NCBI GenBank assembly: GCA_008508345.1
Contig: QNGE01000995.1
Location: 114,621-178,620 of the forward strand
Direction: 5' to 3'
DNA from: Paragonimus westermani
Lineage: Eukaryota; Platyhelminthes; Trematoda; Plagiorchiida; Troglotrematidae
DNA: 64,000 bases
In this document: positions 11,130-24,100 of the stretch, in pieces
Position numbering within the stretch: position 1 is the first letter of the stretch
Layout of the letters: each line of letters opens with the position of its first letter
Notes under the pieces: model-generated
Told to the model about the DNA's origin: nothing
The model's database searches: none
Seen by the model: only the letters and a program-made list of their open reading frames with translations
Made by a program: the position numbers and the translations under genes

Positions 11130-11345
11130 CCATAAATCTTTCAGTGGGCCACAGTCGGACAGGAGCGCCCGACTTAAGTTTCTGTCTAGTTAGAGCTCAT
11201 CAATAATGCCTGTCGTTCTCAGAATCAGGGTTTGAACTATGGCCACGCCTTCGTGAATCAACTGTATTAGCCAACAATTCTTCGAACTCGTTAACCTGCA
11301 CAGAAATATCACCAGCAAACACCCAATCGCAACAGCATGCTGGCA
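11130..11345 (-). mobile_element. HHR-SINE copy, minus strand, degenerate ribozyme
   Basis: On the minus strand the modules occur in the family order. The linker is TGTTGCGATTGGGTGTTTG (11335-11317). The head has GGCTAATACAGTTGATTCACG and a B-box-like AGTTCAAACCC (11238-11228). The ribozyme region runs from 11204 to 11165. It keeps GAGCTCTAA, GAAAC and a GTC cleavage triplet (11173-11171), as in the intact copy. Core C3 is changed (TTGATGA), the 3' side of stem II reads AGACA instead of AGAGC, and stem I no longer pairs. It is therefore predicted inactive. Confidence 0.6.
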
Positions 11346-14300
11346 ATGCTAAGGTTGCCAGATCGCATGAAGAGGTATCACAATAACGGTTCTTTGTTTT
11401 GGCTCACACTATTTGCTTAAAAATAGGTGACAGATGGTTAACAGATGAAATATCGTCTACAAGCGACGGCATTTTTTCAAGTGTAGTAAGCTCTATCGCC
11501 AGCTCATTTTGAAAATAAGCAATACATTGTAGTTTTGCTGGCACTATGAGTCTTGTTAATGTTGAGTAATGGTTCTGTTGGATACGGACCTGCTGGAAGA
11601 CTCATGGGAATTCGGAATCAGCTGGAGTGTTTACCATGGGCAAACGCGAAGTTAGTTTTCATTTGGTTATTAGTGCCAGATGATCAACACCGTAATCTTT
11701 GACATTCGTCAAATGCATACAGTTTCGCTGGTTATCGTGAATATTTTCTGGTAACCGTCAGCAATGAACTACCATATGAAGGACCATTTTGTTCCTTGGG
11801 ATATTTTACATGTTAACGGCTGCAAGTGGTATTGCAAACCTATCAGGTTCAATCAGGTTTGTCGGAAACACATTCTGTATGTTCTAGACGGCCAGACGGG
11901 GGCAGCCACGTGGTTGTTTCCATCAGCACGTTGTTATTCGATGTTATCAACCTAAAGTCTACGAGCAAGGACGGGGCTGCCTATAATGTAATTATGTGGA
12001 GTGATGTGAAATACTCTTAGGAAATAAAAACGATCATCCCACTTCATAAAATGCCACCATTCCGATGAGAAATTGAGGACAAATAAAAGACGGTGGCGAA
12101 GCTTTAAAGCTACCGCGCAGTCTGATTGCACGAATAATTTCCATAGGCTTTCTAAGCCTATCTGATGTGCACAGTCAAATTGATTCGAATTAGAATTCGA
12201 TTCGTATTGATCTGAACCGCTCACCTGCTCTTTCTTGGAAAAGATAGTTGAGAATATTGTTTTGTTGCAGTAAGTAGGGTCCGATCAATCATCACTGACA
12301 AGTTTTCATATCGTGAATAACTGCGTGTCGTCAAAGTTTGTGGTATAGATGTCAAAATTGGCTGGAGAAACATAAAAAGTTTTCGGCAGACGGTTTAATA
12401 GATGTGAAGGCTACAGGCGGACTCTCAGACGTAGCCACCGATAAAACCTGTCAAACTTCTCTATTCTCAGGTGTATTCGATAACCAGTTAGGTGTAAGGC
12501 GGCCAACAAACGTCTTGCTTGTCCACTCATAAATGACATGAGGCCATTAGAAGCATTGTCTCTTAGTTTGAGAGTATTACCTGGCCATTTAATCTCTATA
12601 ATGCATCCAAGCGAATAACAGTGATTCACGACAAATATCAGCACGGGTCTGATAATACATTCATTGCAGCGGATAAAGAAGTAAATGCAATTGGCGGTGC
12701 ACCTTTTTCGCAAGAATAATCGAGAACCATACGAAGTTCTTGTAGTGTGCTGACACACCGTCTTACAGCTGACAGAATGTCACACAACGTTTCAAAATTT
12801 ACTGTTGAAGGCCAGTAATAGTTTTGGCTATTCACTCAGTTGTGTTACTTGTTCGACAAAGTTGACTTGATGGTTTGATCCAGAGGAGTGGACGAAACCT
12901 CATCAGGTAAAACGGAGACTACAACTATGGTTAAAAGCACATCAAGTCTGCTTTCTGCTAAATTCTGTCAACTGTTTTTGCTTAACAGTTCAAGTTGGAT
13001 TCCAGACACGAATTCTTTCAGGTCTCACGAGATCTTTAACAAGAAGTTACAGTTCAAATTTTTCATTTCTATATGGACTGCATTAAAAAACCTTCTATTG
13101 ATGTTTGCTGGTAGTTCATGGTTCAGTTAATATCTTCTTTCTGGGTAACCATCTTCAACTCCGGCGCATCTCCGGATGTCAGATCGACAAACTGTGGACT
13201 TCAACAATCAGAAGTGTGATAAGTGAAAGAAGACTTTTCCACCCTGACTTACAGAAACAAACACTTGTATTCTGTTTGGCCTGATCGGTTATGTAGTCAG
13301 TTTATGTGACCTGGCAGTTTATTAGAAGTTTTTGAATTTGTAAAGAATAGACTCTATCATCCGTCAACGTGCTGCCACCATCTTGTCTTTAAACAAAGAA
13401 ACGTTTTACAAAGATTTGTTTAGCATTCTGTCAATACTTTAAAGTGGTTTCAACAATTAAAAGCACCGAACCCAATTGGAACGTCAGATTTCTCGATAAT
13501 TGGAATGAACCACAATCACTTGTCAGATAATATTATGCAGTTTTATTGTAGGAGTTAGTTTGCACAGATAGCCATTAGGCCTGGAATGCACTTCGTTTCA
13601 CTGTGAGATACAAGTCTGATTGAAAACAACTTATGTTGTGTTGTTCAAAACATCAAAGATATATTACTTGCCGCAGTCTATCAGAGAGTCGAAGGATAAT
13701 ACATCTACGAAACAACGAGTTGATAAAGTGAGCAACTTAGTTGACTTGAACACTGAGTTCCCTGTAACCACTTCAACAGATCTCTGATGAAGCTTATTGA
13801 ACGGTCAGCCTACGTCTCACAGTATAATGTTTATTCAACCATGTCACGCTCAACCAACTTATATGACGAATACCTATTTCAAGATTATCATTCTAAGGTT
13901 TTTCGTTTTCGTTACTCTGTCCATCAGTTATCCGTACCTACCTCAAGGTCACGCTGCCTAACAAGCATTTGTACTCATGCTATCCTAGCTTGTATTTGGC
14001 ATGAAAACGTGGGAGTTTTATGTTCTGTTTTAGAAGAAAATTATACACATTTTTCTGTTATTGGGCAGGAGAAGTAAACAAGTGAGAGTCAAACAAAACA
14101 ATATTTCCTGGCAAAAACATTTGGCAGTTTTCACCTCATTAGCGAATTTGGCCTGTTTAGTGATAAGTTAAAGAATGCATCGTTTTAATGCACGTTAAAA
14201 CAACTCCATGGGTTGGACGATTAAGTACAGATATACTGCACGACAAAAATGTACGGTTAAGCATTCTTTCAAGGATGTTTCACTCATCCTCATCCTAACA

Positions 14301-17300
14301 AATATCATACTGAGAAGCTGCTGACTGGAAGATGAACCGTGCACAGAAATACGTAAACTTGCTTTGACAGCTTTATAAAACTAAACCTATAAGGCAATCT
14401 ACCAACCATCTGCACCTGACCACCATCAATTACGTATACTCCCGAGGAACCACTTGCAGGCGTTGGAACCCACACTGTCGCGCACAGGTTGCAAAGTTAT
14501 TGGCAGCTCGAGCGGCAAACAGTATGCTTTGGCAACGCATTTTACCTGGCCAGCCTGCAACTCAAACAGACGTTTTACAGGAGTGAGTTAGGAACTACAA
14601 GGTGCTGAATTCGCCACTCTAATTATTCAAAGATGCAGCAAAACGCTTGCATTATACAAATTATTAATGTGACGGCTGTCCTGTGGAAAAAAACAGTTTC
14701 TTCTCAGGCGAAGAAAATGAACTACGTCATGAGACTATCCAGCGTCTGTAGCCGACTCAATAGCCAGATTATTAATAATTGTCGGTAAGGCCAGTTCAAT
14801 TGCCAAACATTTATCTTTAATGACTGTCGGACAGAGCATCTTCTCCGTTTGAGAGATTATACCGGTAGCAACTCCAAGCGATCGACACATCCAAATAGTC
14901 TGTTATCACCACTGAAGCAAACATAATGCTCTTGACTCATGCGTGAAACAAGTTTCGGTCCACACTAAATGCTACTACACTTGGCGTCGATCAGATGAGC
15001 TGGCTTTAATAATTTCTGTTGTTAAACCAAGTAGCTTTGGTCTGCAGCTACCGTACTGACTTTCATAAGGGTAACACGTTCAGGCATAGAGCTGTGCACT
15101 GAAGGAATTTCCAGTGTATTGGAAACACTTCTCATTGTTAATCATTCATCTTGCTTCAATAATTGTATCACGGTAATCACCGTTCCGGGTCTCGTGCACA
15201 AACCAAAGAGAGGATATTACGGACTGAATAATTTGTTAACAGGAAAAAATTGGTCGCAAGCTGTGCTGTATTTCATGAACAACAGTCAGCTTGTCATCTA
15301 TGCAACTAAGTACGTTTAATAAGTGTGGTTTGACATTCTACGAATGTGTGGGATTGTGAAGGACCCACAATCCTGTATTCTCAGGATCCAGTTCATCAAA
15401 ATTTCTTGAATAATACCACAGAGTGTATTCAAGAATGCATACACTCAATATCTGGAATACTTGGACCATCACATGGGACATAAGAAGAGTATGAAGACTG
15501 CGAATTGGAGGAAACCGAAAATGTTCATGTATACGTAGCAAAAGGTTCATGGATGAATCATCCTGGATAGTAGTTTGGATGGAGATAATTCCAGTTACAA
15601 CTAACCCCTAACAACAATATTAGACGCGGCGATAACGGCGTGTCACTCACAGCATACTCAGAGGTGACGTAAACATGACAACTTCATACTTCTTCTGGAT
15701 TAGAATCGAAAACAGGCTTTGCACATCTTTATGCAACAAGTGATCTGCCAGACAACCTGCTGAGGTTGCACAGTTGCGCAGTACGGAGGTGTTAATCCAA
15801 GAACACTCTAATAATCCATTTGGGCTCTGCTACTGGTGAGTAATATAGCATGTTTGTTGAGATATAACGATGGAATAAGTGGATTAATTTGCAGCGGTGG
15901 GACAAACGACGGTTAGGTGAAATTTCTGGACATCATTGGTGGCTATGAAAACCCTACTGGTGATGCATTTACTGCTTAAATGTACACGACTGTTGTATGC
16001 TCCAGTCCTTTCTGAAACGGTCGTTGTGCTACGCTAACTAACAGTGTCCCGACAGTTCAATTTATCCGTGTTCGGAGCAGTCCTGCAAATTCACTCTGAT
16101 CCTCGTGAATGCATCTGAGCAAAAATGTGACTAAATGTTCGTTTGCAACACATTTTCGAAGTATCAGCAAACCAGACCGCCAAAGTAAACTCAGAACGCA
16201 GCCTGGCAGTCGTACTGATTCGTAATTACCATGAACGGACCTTTCACCACCCACTTAGGACGAGCTGTTCTCGCAAAATTTAAGTGTGCGCCCTATAGGG
16301 TTTACTGTGTTTTAACACTCAATGTTCATAGATGTTAGATTGCATCACGACTGAAATTCATCTACTTTTAGCGGACGATGTAAACTGTTGAATACCATCG
16401 GTTGTTCTCGAACGCTGTCGAGGAGTCCATGGGTTTCTTGCCACCCTGTTTCGAGGGTGATGCTAATGGAATCAAGTGCTGCCTGAGTTGTGCTAACTGT
16501 GATTGAGGTTTAAAAGCTGTGAACATTTGCACGGTAACATATTAACTATATCACACTGGATGACACGTATATGCATCCGAATGTGATCTTTACTTCACAG
16601 GTATCTATACGCATCTGCCTTTGAGATAAAGAATGACAATACTATTGCTACACCGATGATAAAACCAACATTAGACTAATGTGGTAACCAGATTATAGCA
16701 CCAAAGAAAAGTTTCTCACTAGAGTTTGAAAATGCTCAATCTAAATTTTATGTACAATAATGTGATAAAAAGCAAAGAATCTTCCACGGAGATGGTTTGA
16801 CTGACAGTTATATGCACTTGCCACCACAGCCGCTCTGTTCTTGAACGTTGTTCTTCTCAATAGATACGAAATACCTGTGTATTATTCCAGGGGCTATCTC
16901 TCTTTAAAACTGTTTGAAGCGATAAGAAGCAGTTCATTATTGAATGTCAGATCGAGAAAGGTAAATTCATATTTTTCCACATGATTGAAGTATACATGAA
17001 GACGTACACAGTTACAAAGTCTAACTGATATGAATAGAGATGACGTATCTTTTGGTTTGATACATTCACGTTCCGTTCGAAACGTGTCAGCGACTATCAC
17101 CTGTTCATGAGAACAGTTTGTTAAATATTTTCTGGACGGAAGCCCCTTTATCAGAACTTTGAAAAATGTTACGTGAGGATCGACAGAGATGAGATAGACG
17201 CAAACGTAGTGGTGGTTACCTATGACATATTCCAATTCTAACCATATTTATCGTACAAACAAGTTGTGCGGCCAAATAATAATCTCAGTGTGTTCAGCAC

Positions 17301-20300
17301 TTAGAAATAGCTGGACCGTTAATCATGCAAGATAATTTGTGTGTGTATAGAATACTGTAACTTTTCGTTCACCATGGTCTCTGTTTTGAATGTCTTCCAA
17401 CTGTGCCAACAATTACCCATCAGTGAGCTTTCTTTCTTGAATATAAACATGGCAGCATTTAAGTAAATTGTACTGTGGGATGGTACCGCAGTATTAATAT
17501 CCGGACAAATTCCCATGCTTCTTTACAAATACGTACATCTTATTTATATTTTAAAATGGGCTAACAAATTGCAGCAATTAAGAACTGGGTAATTTGAAAG
17601 TTAAAATCGTTGTGGTTGAAATGGTAGCAACATCTACAGAAACAGTTGCTTCGAGCACACATATGTGTTTGGACACTTGACTTGCGAAAGCTTCAACATC
17701 ACATGATGATTAGCCGCAAGACATTGTGTACTGACTGTGAAATGTTCGGCCGGAGTACATTAGCGCCTTGTCAGTAGAATATATCAGGGAACAGGCGATG
17801 CAACTCTTATGCATAGATGCGACGTAGTGTTTTTGTGAAATTTGTCGTTTGCCTCACTTCTGGGTGTGCTTTGTAACCCAGATTTGCAAAAGGCGTTTAG
17901 ATCTGTTAACGTAGGGTGTTATGTAATCACAGTGACATTTGTCATTAACAACTGATTTGACCGAGTCGGTCTTTGAGATCCGTAACATTGCAAAGGGAGT
18001 GACTAGAAAGGAGAATTGTTAGTTCTAGCGATTGAACCAACTATGCAATGCAAGATCAGTTGACGTATGTTTCCCTTATAAGAATGAAGGACGCAGTTAG
18101 ACTAGGGCGGATTTCTACTAAAAGTTCAATGTCACGAGGTTGTATAATTTTTTCAACATGAGATAGTTCACAAAAAAATCCATCCTCCAACAAAAATAAC
18201 CCTTCTTGGACATACCCACTGCAAAAATGGGCCTGGTTCGCTCAAACACCGCCCCTGATATAAAAAATGCAGACTGTGACCCATTCAACTATTCATACCA
18301 TAGAAAACTCGGTGAATGAAACTCAGCGCTGTCCTCCATATCAGCATCGAAAGAAGGGGTGGGTTATTCTGATCTTTAGCCTCCATACTGAATTATATGT
18401 TTTGGTGTCCAGAACTCATTTCCTGTAGCTAACCCTATGTATTTAATTGACTTTTTGCAGCGAAACACACCATAACAACTTACTTTTTGTTAACGATTTA
18501 TTTTGTTAACTCCTATGCAAGCCGTTTAGGAACCATTGCTATCAGAATATCAGCAAGAACCGGACTGTGGGAGTTACCCATTGCTACTCCCAAATACTTG
18601 TTGGTGAAATAGAACTTGGTTTACAGTGTTTTTTCAGCACACAATGCTAGTAATCTCTATAATCTTCTCTAAATCACAACTTGTATTTCGTATTCTGTCG
18701 TGTTAGACAGAGGGTCTTCGATTCATTCTTCCAGGGTGACTTTGGTTAAATGCACCACACGCCAAGCTATGTAGAATATTTGTCCTGATCAACAAACCAG
18801 CAATTTCGAAACCACTTTTCAAACAGAACTGAGCAGTTCAGTCTTGCACGGCCTTTGGGGTTTATGCAGGGTGTTGTACATTTTTCCATACTTCGCCTAA
18901 TTTTTATATACAGTCTGCGTCAGTTGCCCTTGAACAAAGTGAACATCGCTTGTTTGAATCAATTCGACTTGACAATACACTTTTGGCGGACACATCACTT
19001 CTCCTTGGTGCTTCTGTCCCGCCTAGATCGAGGTTGCCTATAGTGAGATATCCAGCGAGTATGCTTTGAAATGACTATTTGCGTTCATAGCTTTGCATGA
19101 GGTTAGCCCACTATAGTTTCTTAAGCCACCCGACTACTCTGCTCCAGAGCGAGTTAGACATGAGTCAGCTAGATCAAAGCGTTACTCATGGTCTCGTGTG
19201 ATATGCTTTCACTGTCATTCCGATCAAACGCTCTAACAGTGAATGAATCAATATAAGATGACGCCTGCGCCTGATGGAGACGTAGTTTTCCCGATGTGTT
19301 TTGAAACGAACCGTTTGTTGCACGATTGTATATCCTTTTGTACGACGAACAAAGTCCACGTTGCCCTCAGCAAAACTATTGTAAAAGAGGGTGGGTTAAA
19401 GGAATAGAGCAGATGAACGTCTCTTAATCTACTCCACGACAGTGACAGTCTTCAGTGCAAGGCAACCAACTGAAGCAAAGTAGTATCGCAGATTTCGAAG
19501 TTCAGCTTTATACCTACAAGCCAAAGCAATCGTTTACAGTGGTGCTCTATTCTTCCTCTCCGAGTTACTCCTATTGTTCAAGGAAGAAATGGCGCACCCT
19601 CTTGTAAAGAAGTGCATTATCATTTAGTTAATGGAAAGCTACATCTATTTACACCTACTAGACGAAGTCAGTACACATGGGACTTAATGAATAAACACGT
19701 AAAATGATTTTACTGTTGAATGAAACAAAACAAGTCGTGACATTATGAATAAAACATACGGGTGAAATTTTCAAAGCTGTTTTCCAAACAAAATTCCTTC
19801 AGTATTTGAAGATGGCTTAGATTGAACCAAGACTAAAATGTCATTTAGGTGGGCATCAGTCTGCTCAGTTAGTAACCTGCGAACTTATCTACATCAGTTT
19901 TCATTATTGCCGAACACAGGTATTTTCCTGTTTGTTTAAACCAAACATTCTGTGAAGTCATCAGATTCAACAGGAAACTGTCTACAGAACATTACTGATA
20001 TCAAACCAACTGCGCAAGAATTTCGAACTTCACAGCTCACTGCAACGCATTCAGATAAGTTGCATTTAGACAATTTCTTGTGCGGTGCACACTCAAACGG
20101 CAATTACCTCCGGTACAGTTTAACTGTGTGTGTTGTAATAATTTTGTATGGATAACATCCCCACAGGAACTGACGAATTGCTGAGATTGACATTAACTGA
20201 GCATTACAGGTTCTGTCACTTTTTGACGTGAGTGTCCTGTCAGTAACCAGGGTCAGTACATTACAGCGCGATCACTGAGTAGATGAAGTTGAATACCGTA

Positions 20301-21131
20301 TCTAATAACAGGCAATTTCATATTGTTACTGCGGATTAGACGATCCTCGTGGCACGTCTTCAGTATCTGATCCACAGTGTATGTTCGCATTGACTGTTGT
20401 GGTATAAATAACAGGCTGCGTCAAATCTTTTGGATAAACAAGCACTTTCTGAAGTGACTTCTTAGGTGGCCAACTGAACTCCTTGGTCGGCCCTCTACAG
20501 ACGGACATTCGTTTGATGTTGATTAGCGGGTAAATGCGATACCAGGGCTAAATGTGATCATTAGCAACAGAAGTGGCCGATTATTCAAATTCTTTTTAAC
20601 AACAAATCAGACCGCAAGCTGCTTGTCTTGTTTTCAGTACAAACACATTACCAGAGAGATTACAGAACTGTACACTAGTCCCCTGAACACAGTCCAGATA
20701 TGGAAGGTAACCGGGTTTACTTTTATGAGGGAAGATGTGCAGTTATTCGTAAGGAATTCACATTCTTCTGCCACTACGAGTACAGAAATGTGTGATTTAT
20801 TTTTGAGAAATGCTGTGGCATCATCTACGACCGCATGTTTTGGTTTTGTCGCATTCGACTCTACCTCGATTTTGTTTAGCCAAACGTCGTGATATCATTT
20901 TAGAGAAAATATGTTGTTTTTCTCAGTGATGAAAGTAGACTGTATGTTTTCCTTTATGATGGCCCATTTTTTGAGGCAGTTCCTTAGATTTTCACCACCG
21001 TATTCTGTAATGACACTTTTCTAACCACCCCCAAATTACCTGCTAGTCCACGAACATAAGGACTGTTAAAACTGCGCTACTTCTCCGAACGCTGACATAG
21101 AGACAGGATTTATGGATTTAAACAATCCCGC
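11346..21131. other. Long stretch without a recognisable feature
   Basis: No gene, RNA or clear repeat is supported over almost 10 kb. The longest frames (12411-12758 minus, 115 codons; 16894-17235 minus, 113 codons; 20554-20892 plus, 112 codons) show no known motif and lie among overlapping frames in other phases. A weak minus-strand resemblance to the HHR-SINE linker at about 19150-19235 was not strong enough to annotate. Confidence 0.45.

Positions 21132-21166
<35 letters not shown>
21132..21166 (+). repeat. TTG trinucleotide microsatellite
   Basis: The repeat is about 11.7 uninterrupted TTG units over 35 nt, ending in a short T run. It is the only perfect simple repeat of this length in the window. 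It lies inside unannotated sequence. Confidence 0.95.
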
Positions 21167-21167
<1 letters not shown>

Positions 21168-24100
21168 TAGCGGTTTAGTCTTCAGTGGATGTGTGCCCTT
21201 CTGGTTTCAAAGGGTTGGCTTTCATATTGACAGCTTTTACCTAAATCGTCACTTGTGTAGTTTAACGAAACACCGACTCAGTTAGCTTGTTTTCATTCAT
21301 TTACACAGTGCAGCAAATTCGATGCTGGGGAACCGTGTGATTCTGAACTGTCATTTCGTTAACCTAATTGCCTAATCAAACAGGTAATGTTGATTAGTTG
21401 AATTACTCCTCGAATATTTCATCTGCTTCGTCTCGCGCGAATTTCACAAAACAATCCAATCTTCATTTTTTGTGATACCTCAAAGTTGCTTAGATGATTT
21501 TTGTTTTAGTTGATACACATATGCTCCAGGGAGTTCGATTCACACACTTTAATGTACGTCCGGTTCGCTTCTAATGTAAATGACAGCCACAACCCTTCCC
21601 CACCATTATATCTGTCTACGGTATCCAACCATCCGTCAGACGATCATGATTTTCTCTGTTATCGTATTGCTTTAGGCATAACATTTGTCGCGTCGGGTTA
21701 GTACAGCTTTCCAACGAAGATTTCAGATTTTTTTGTCAAATGGCTTTGCACACTTTTTCTTCCAATTTACATCATCAACCGAAAACTTATTTTATGATGT
21801 GCAGTGTGGGAGACAAAGAGATGTGCACCTTGGGTCATTTACTGACCTATGATAGATAGGATATTTCGGATTTGAGATGCCTACCATTGCCTGAGTGTAA
21901 ACGTACTTGATCCAAGTCAAAACAGGACTTCGTAAGTGCTACAGAAAAACCAGTAAATCCCTAGAACACGATGCCAGTGAAAACTTCAAGCAGGAATGGT
22001 TGTATCCACATTTCTAAAGACATTTAAACTAACTTTGCTCCGTGAGCATAGAGTTAAACAATACCCGCCCTCTTTCTTACAGCGTCTTCAATTGAACCCA
22101 GATAACCCCAAGATTTTTAGCAATATGCTACGGCTGGTTATCATAACTGATAATTTTTCTTTCAGAAAAAGGTATTTAATATATCCCACACTGTGTGCAA
22201 TTTTCTAACTTCGGTGCATCCTACCAGTGGTTTCTGCTTTCTTAGTGGTTTACAGAAATTACTTCGAAATGTATAGAAAGCAACGGCTTAATACAATGGT
22301 ACTTTGCTAGTGTCCATATCCTAACATAGACGTACATTTATAAATACATTCTGACCGGGCTATTACACCACTGTAGTGTCACTTGCTAACTTAGACTAAC
22401 AGGACAGTTGTGCTTGTTCTCCCAATCGATATCTGAACGCATGTCAACGGTATACTCTTATCTGGTCGAGACTATGCATGGGTTAAATCACCATAAGCTG
22501 GTGCTTTCCAGTTTATGATGAGGTAAATATGTTTGCAAGTGTGAAGCAAACTTGCTGTTTATGCGTTGTCCATCGTCGAACTTGATAGACCACGTAAGTT
22601 ACTCTGAACGACATATGGGGCACTATGGCAATATTAGAGCTTGGCCGGAATGGTTACTGAACATACGGAAAATTACGCCAACTGTGTTACAGGGAATTTG
22701 TTGACAAACTGAATGTGATCGTTGTTGTGAGCTGGAAGGGTTGTTTCTTAAAAGGTTACAGAACTAGGGAAAACCCTTGGTGGAAATAGTTCTTGTCGGA
22801 AGAGTATCTATTGCTGGGGTGAACAACTGACCATCTGTTGTGCAGTCTTAAGTAACTTTAAAACAAATGTTTAGGTCACATGGCGTGTACCTTTATTAGG
22901 TGAGGAAAACGATAACGCCTGGTAAAGTCATTAAGTGTACTCATTAGCCTGATATTTTAGAAGCCCACCTGATTTTACGCACGGGTAAAAATTATATGGT
23001 TCTAAGACCGTCTGACTGCTTTCGTCTAATGGAAAACAAACCGGTGATGGTGGGATGCGTGTAAAAGTTGAACGGTAAGAGTTGCCAATATTCCGAAAGT
23101 TATTGCTGTAATCAGTACAAATATGACTAAGATGTGCGTAAGTGAAATGGAACGCGAGTGACACAATTAGTTAAACTGCCCCATTCCAACTGAAAGTCAT
23201 TGAACTCACATACTAGGATTGGCTTGGTCACGATTTGTCCTTAGACAATTCATCTTTAAGATTTCTGGTTGTTGAAAAATTCGAAGAAATTTGGAACCCT
23301 ATATACTTATTAATAAAGAGAACTAAAGTGTATTCTCTTCTTAAGATTTTGTCAAGTATACTCGTCATGTAGTCTTAAACAAAAAACAACTGAAGCATTT
23401 CCAGTGCATAGCCCACACAACTGATTTCTATAAAGTTTTTGGTAAATTAGATGGTAATGATCAGTTGTCATCTGATAGCCCGCTTGGATCTTATTTCAAA
23501 AAGGTCACGATCCTTCAAGTTAACTAGTTTCACTATTGATGAATTCTTACTTCAGTATCGGTGGCGTTGGTGACTCTTGCTGAATAGCATTCACCATACG
23601 TTCATGCGTAAACTCTACACTAATAACCACTTGTGGATATGCTATAACATGGTTCTTTAGCAGCAATGGTTATTTTGCTGGGAATTGCAATATAGGTACA
23701 GTGTACTCGATTAATAGGTGTGCTTATGAAAAATGGCCCCGAAAATCTAAAGTGATCGTCCGTATATCTGAAAGCATTTGTCCTGTGCTACTATCAAGGT
23801 CGTAGTAGAGTTGCAAAGCGGATAAAAAGGAACGCGATTTATACAGTGTGATCGTAGAACGGTTGCGTTTTCCTCACTTTGGACGACATTGTGCGTATTC
23901 CATTGTCAACACAAACAACTCGCACACTCGCCCAACTTGAATCGCACCGTTGATCGGGTGGTCTCAAAACTAAGTGATGTGTTCGTTCCAGACAAGAATA
24001 CCGCAAGTTCAAATGTTGTTAACCTTTCTCGTGTTCAGAAACAGCCTCACAAAATGGAAACGCTTTTACAAGTTATAAACGTTTGTATGAACATTGCACC

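Noticed and set aside
19150..19235. Minus-strand GTTAGAGCGTTTGATCGG, similar to the HHR-SINE linker
   Set aside because: The similarity stops after about 20 nt, with no B box, ribozyme or tail in the expected places.
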